Origin: Uranotaenia lowii
Lineage: Eukaryota > Arthropoda > Insecta > Diptera > Culicidae
Length of the DNA stretch: 64,000 nt
Direction: 5' to 3'
NCBI RefSeq assembly: GCF_029784155.1
Contig: NC_073692.1
Coordinates: forward strand, 374,732,813 to 374,796,812
The notes below the pieces were generated by a model, which made no database searches, was not told the DNA's origin, and was given only the letters and a program-made list of their open reading frames with translations. Numbering within the stretch: the stretch's first letter is position 1; each line of letters starts with the position of its first letter. Of this stretch, positions 63,861-64,000 are shown one piece after another. A program made the position numbers and the translations under genes.

Positions 63861-64000
63861 TCTGGCCTTTAGAAGCCGTTTTTCGGGATTCTGAGCTAAA
63901 TTTGGGATCACAACTTTAAAATGCGTTTTCTGGCCTTTAGAAGCCGTTTTTCGGGATTCTGAGCTTAATTTGGGATCACAACTTTAAAATGCGTTTTCTG

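Larger units (their letters stand above)
28851..64000 (+). repeat. 68-bp tandem satellite array (about 517 copies, extends past the window)
   Basis: Head-to-tail repeats of a 68-bp unit, about 40 percent GC, filling 35 kb with no interruption and no inversion seen. Each unit runs TTCTGAGCTTAATTTGGG, then ATCACAACTTTAAAATGCG, TTTTCTGGCCTTTAGAAG and a variable 13-bp end. The main end types are CACTTTTTGGGGA, CCGTTTTTCGGGA, CGTATTTTGGGGA and CACTTTTCCGGGA, with rare CGTCTTTTAGGGA. Other recurring variants are GAGTTTA, GAGCTAAATT, AATCTGGG, ATCAAAAC, ATCCAAC (one base short), GCGATTTC, TTTTATGG and CATAAC. Some units are 60, 66 or 67 bp. Stops in all frames and a length not divisible by three exclude coding. 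An array of this size is usually heterochromatic; centromeric or pericentromeric placement cannot be told from the window. Confidence 0.98.

Noticed and set aside
28851..64000. CRISPR array or repetitive protein gene
   Set aside because: The repeats abut with no unique spacers, the host is eukaryotic, and all frames contain stops.

Overview
The window looks like a piece of a large, repeat-rich dipteran genome, most likely a mosquito. The grounds are spliced genes with short GT-AG introns, TCAGT-type initiators, AT-rich introns packed with small non-autonomous transposons (2-bp-duplication MITEs, hAT-like, piggyBac-like, a LINE scrap and a small LTR element), an insect-type short-lid lipase and a Tret1-like sugar transporter. 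Species cannot be fixed from the sequence alone. No bacterial or organellar genes, CRISPR array, rRNA gene or true tRNA gene was found.

Layout. 1-4100: non-coding sequence with a 1.57-kb hAT-like non-autonomous element. 4100-22.6 kb: one plus-strand gene for a 501-residue facilitated sugar/trehalose transporter (major facilitator, SLC2 type). It has six coding exons, a likely untranslated first exon near 4109, a 10.5-kb first coding intron and a 5-kb third coding intron, both filled with mobile elements. 22.7-26.2 kb: a 9-bp minisatellite, then a coding-free LTR retrotransposon with a truncated 5' LTR, tRNA-Arg-type primer-binding site, degenerate 74-bp minisatellite in the leader, polypurine tract and intact 183-bp 3' LTR. 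26.9-28.1 kb: a minus-strand, two-exon gene for a secreted pancreatic-lipase-family enzyme of 378 residues. It has a complete Ser-Asp-His triad, an unusual acidic N-terminal EH(M/I)P repeat, a TATA box, initiator, GATA motifs and poly(A) signal. 28.85 kb to the window end (35 kb, 55 percent of the window): one uninterrupted head-to-tail satellite of a 68-bp unit, about 517 copies, continuing past the right edge.

How it fits together. The transporter and lipase are converging neighbours separated by the LTR element. Both could belong to gut or fat-body nutrient handling, but nothing in the sequence shows co-regulation. The lipase promoter lies only about 0.75 kb from the satellite edge. The satellite is built from a few unit subtypes that differ mainly in one 13-bp segment. 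They are arranged in nested higher-order blocks (408, 544, 612, 680, 807, 949 and about 2000-2800 bp), which points to repeated segmental amplification.

Most notable: (1) the satellite and its layered higher-order structure; (2) a MITE with a TT duplication that splits an otherwise open, GC-rich frame inside the transporter's third coding intron; (3) a perfect 107-bp-arm foldback element followed by an apparently identical 425-bp partial duplicate; (4) a TIR-bounded element carrying tRNA-like A and B boxes, present in three arrangements; (5) the four-fold repeat at the lipase N terminus.
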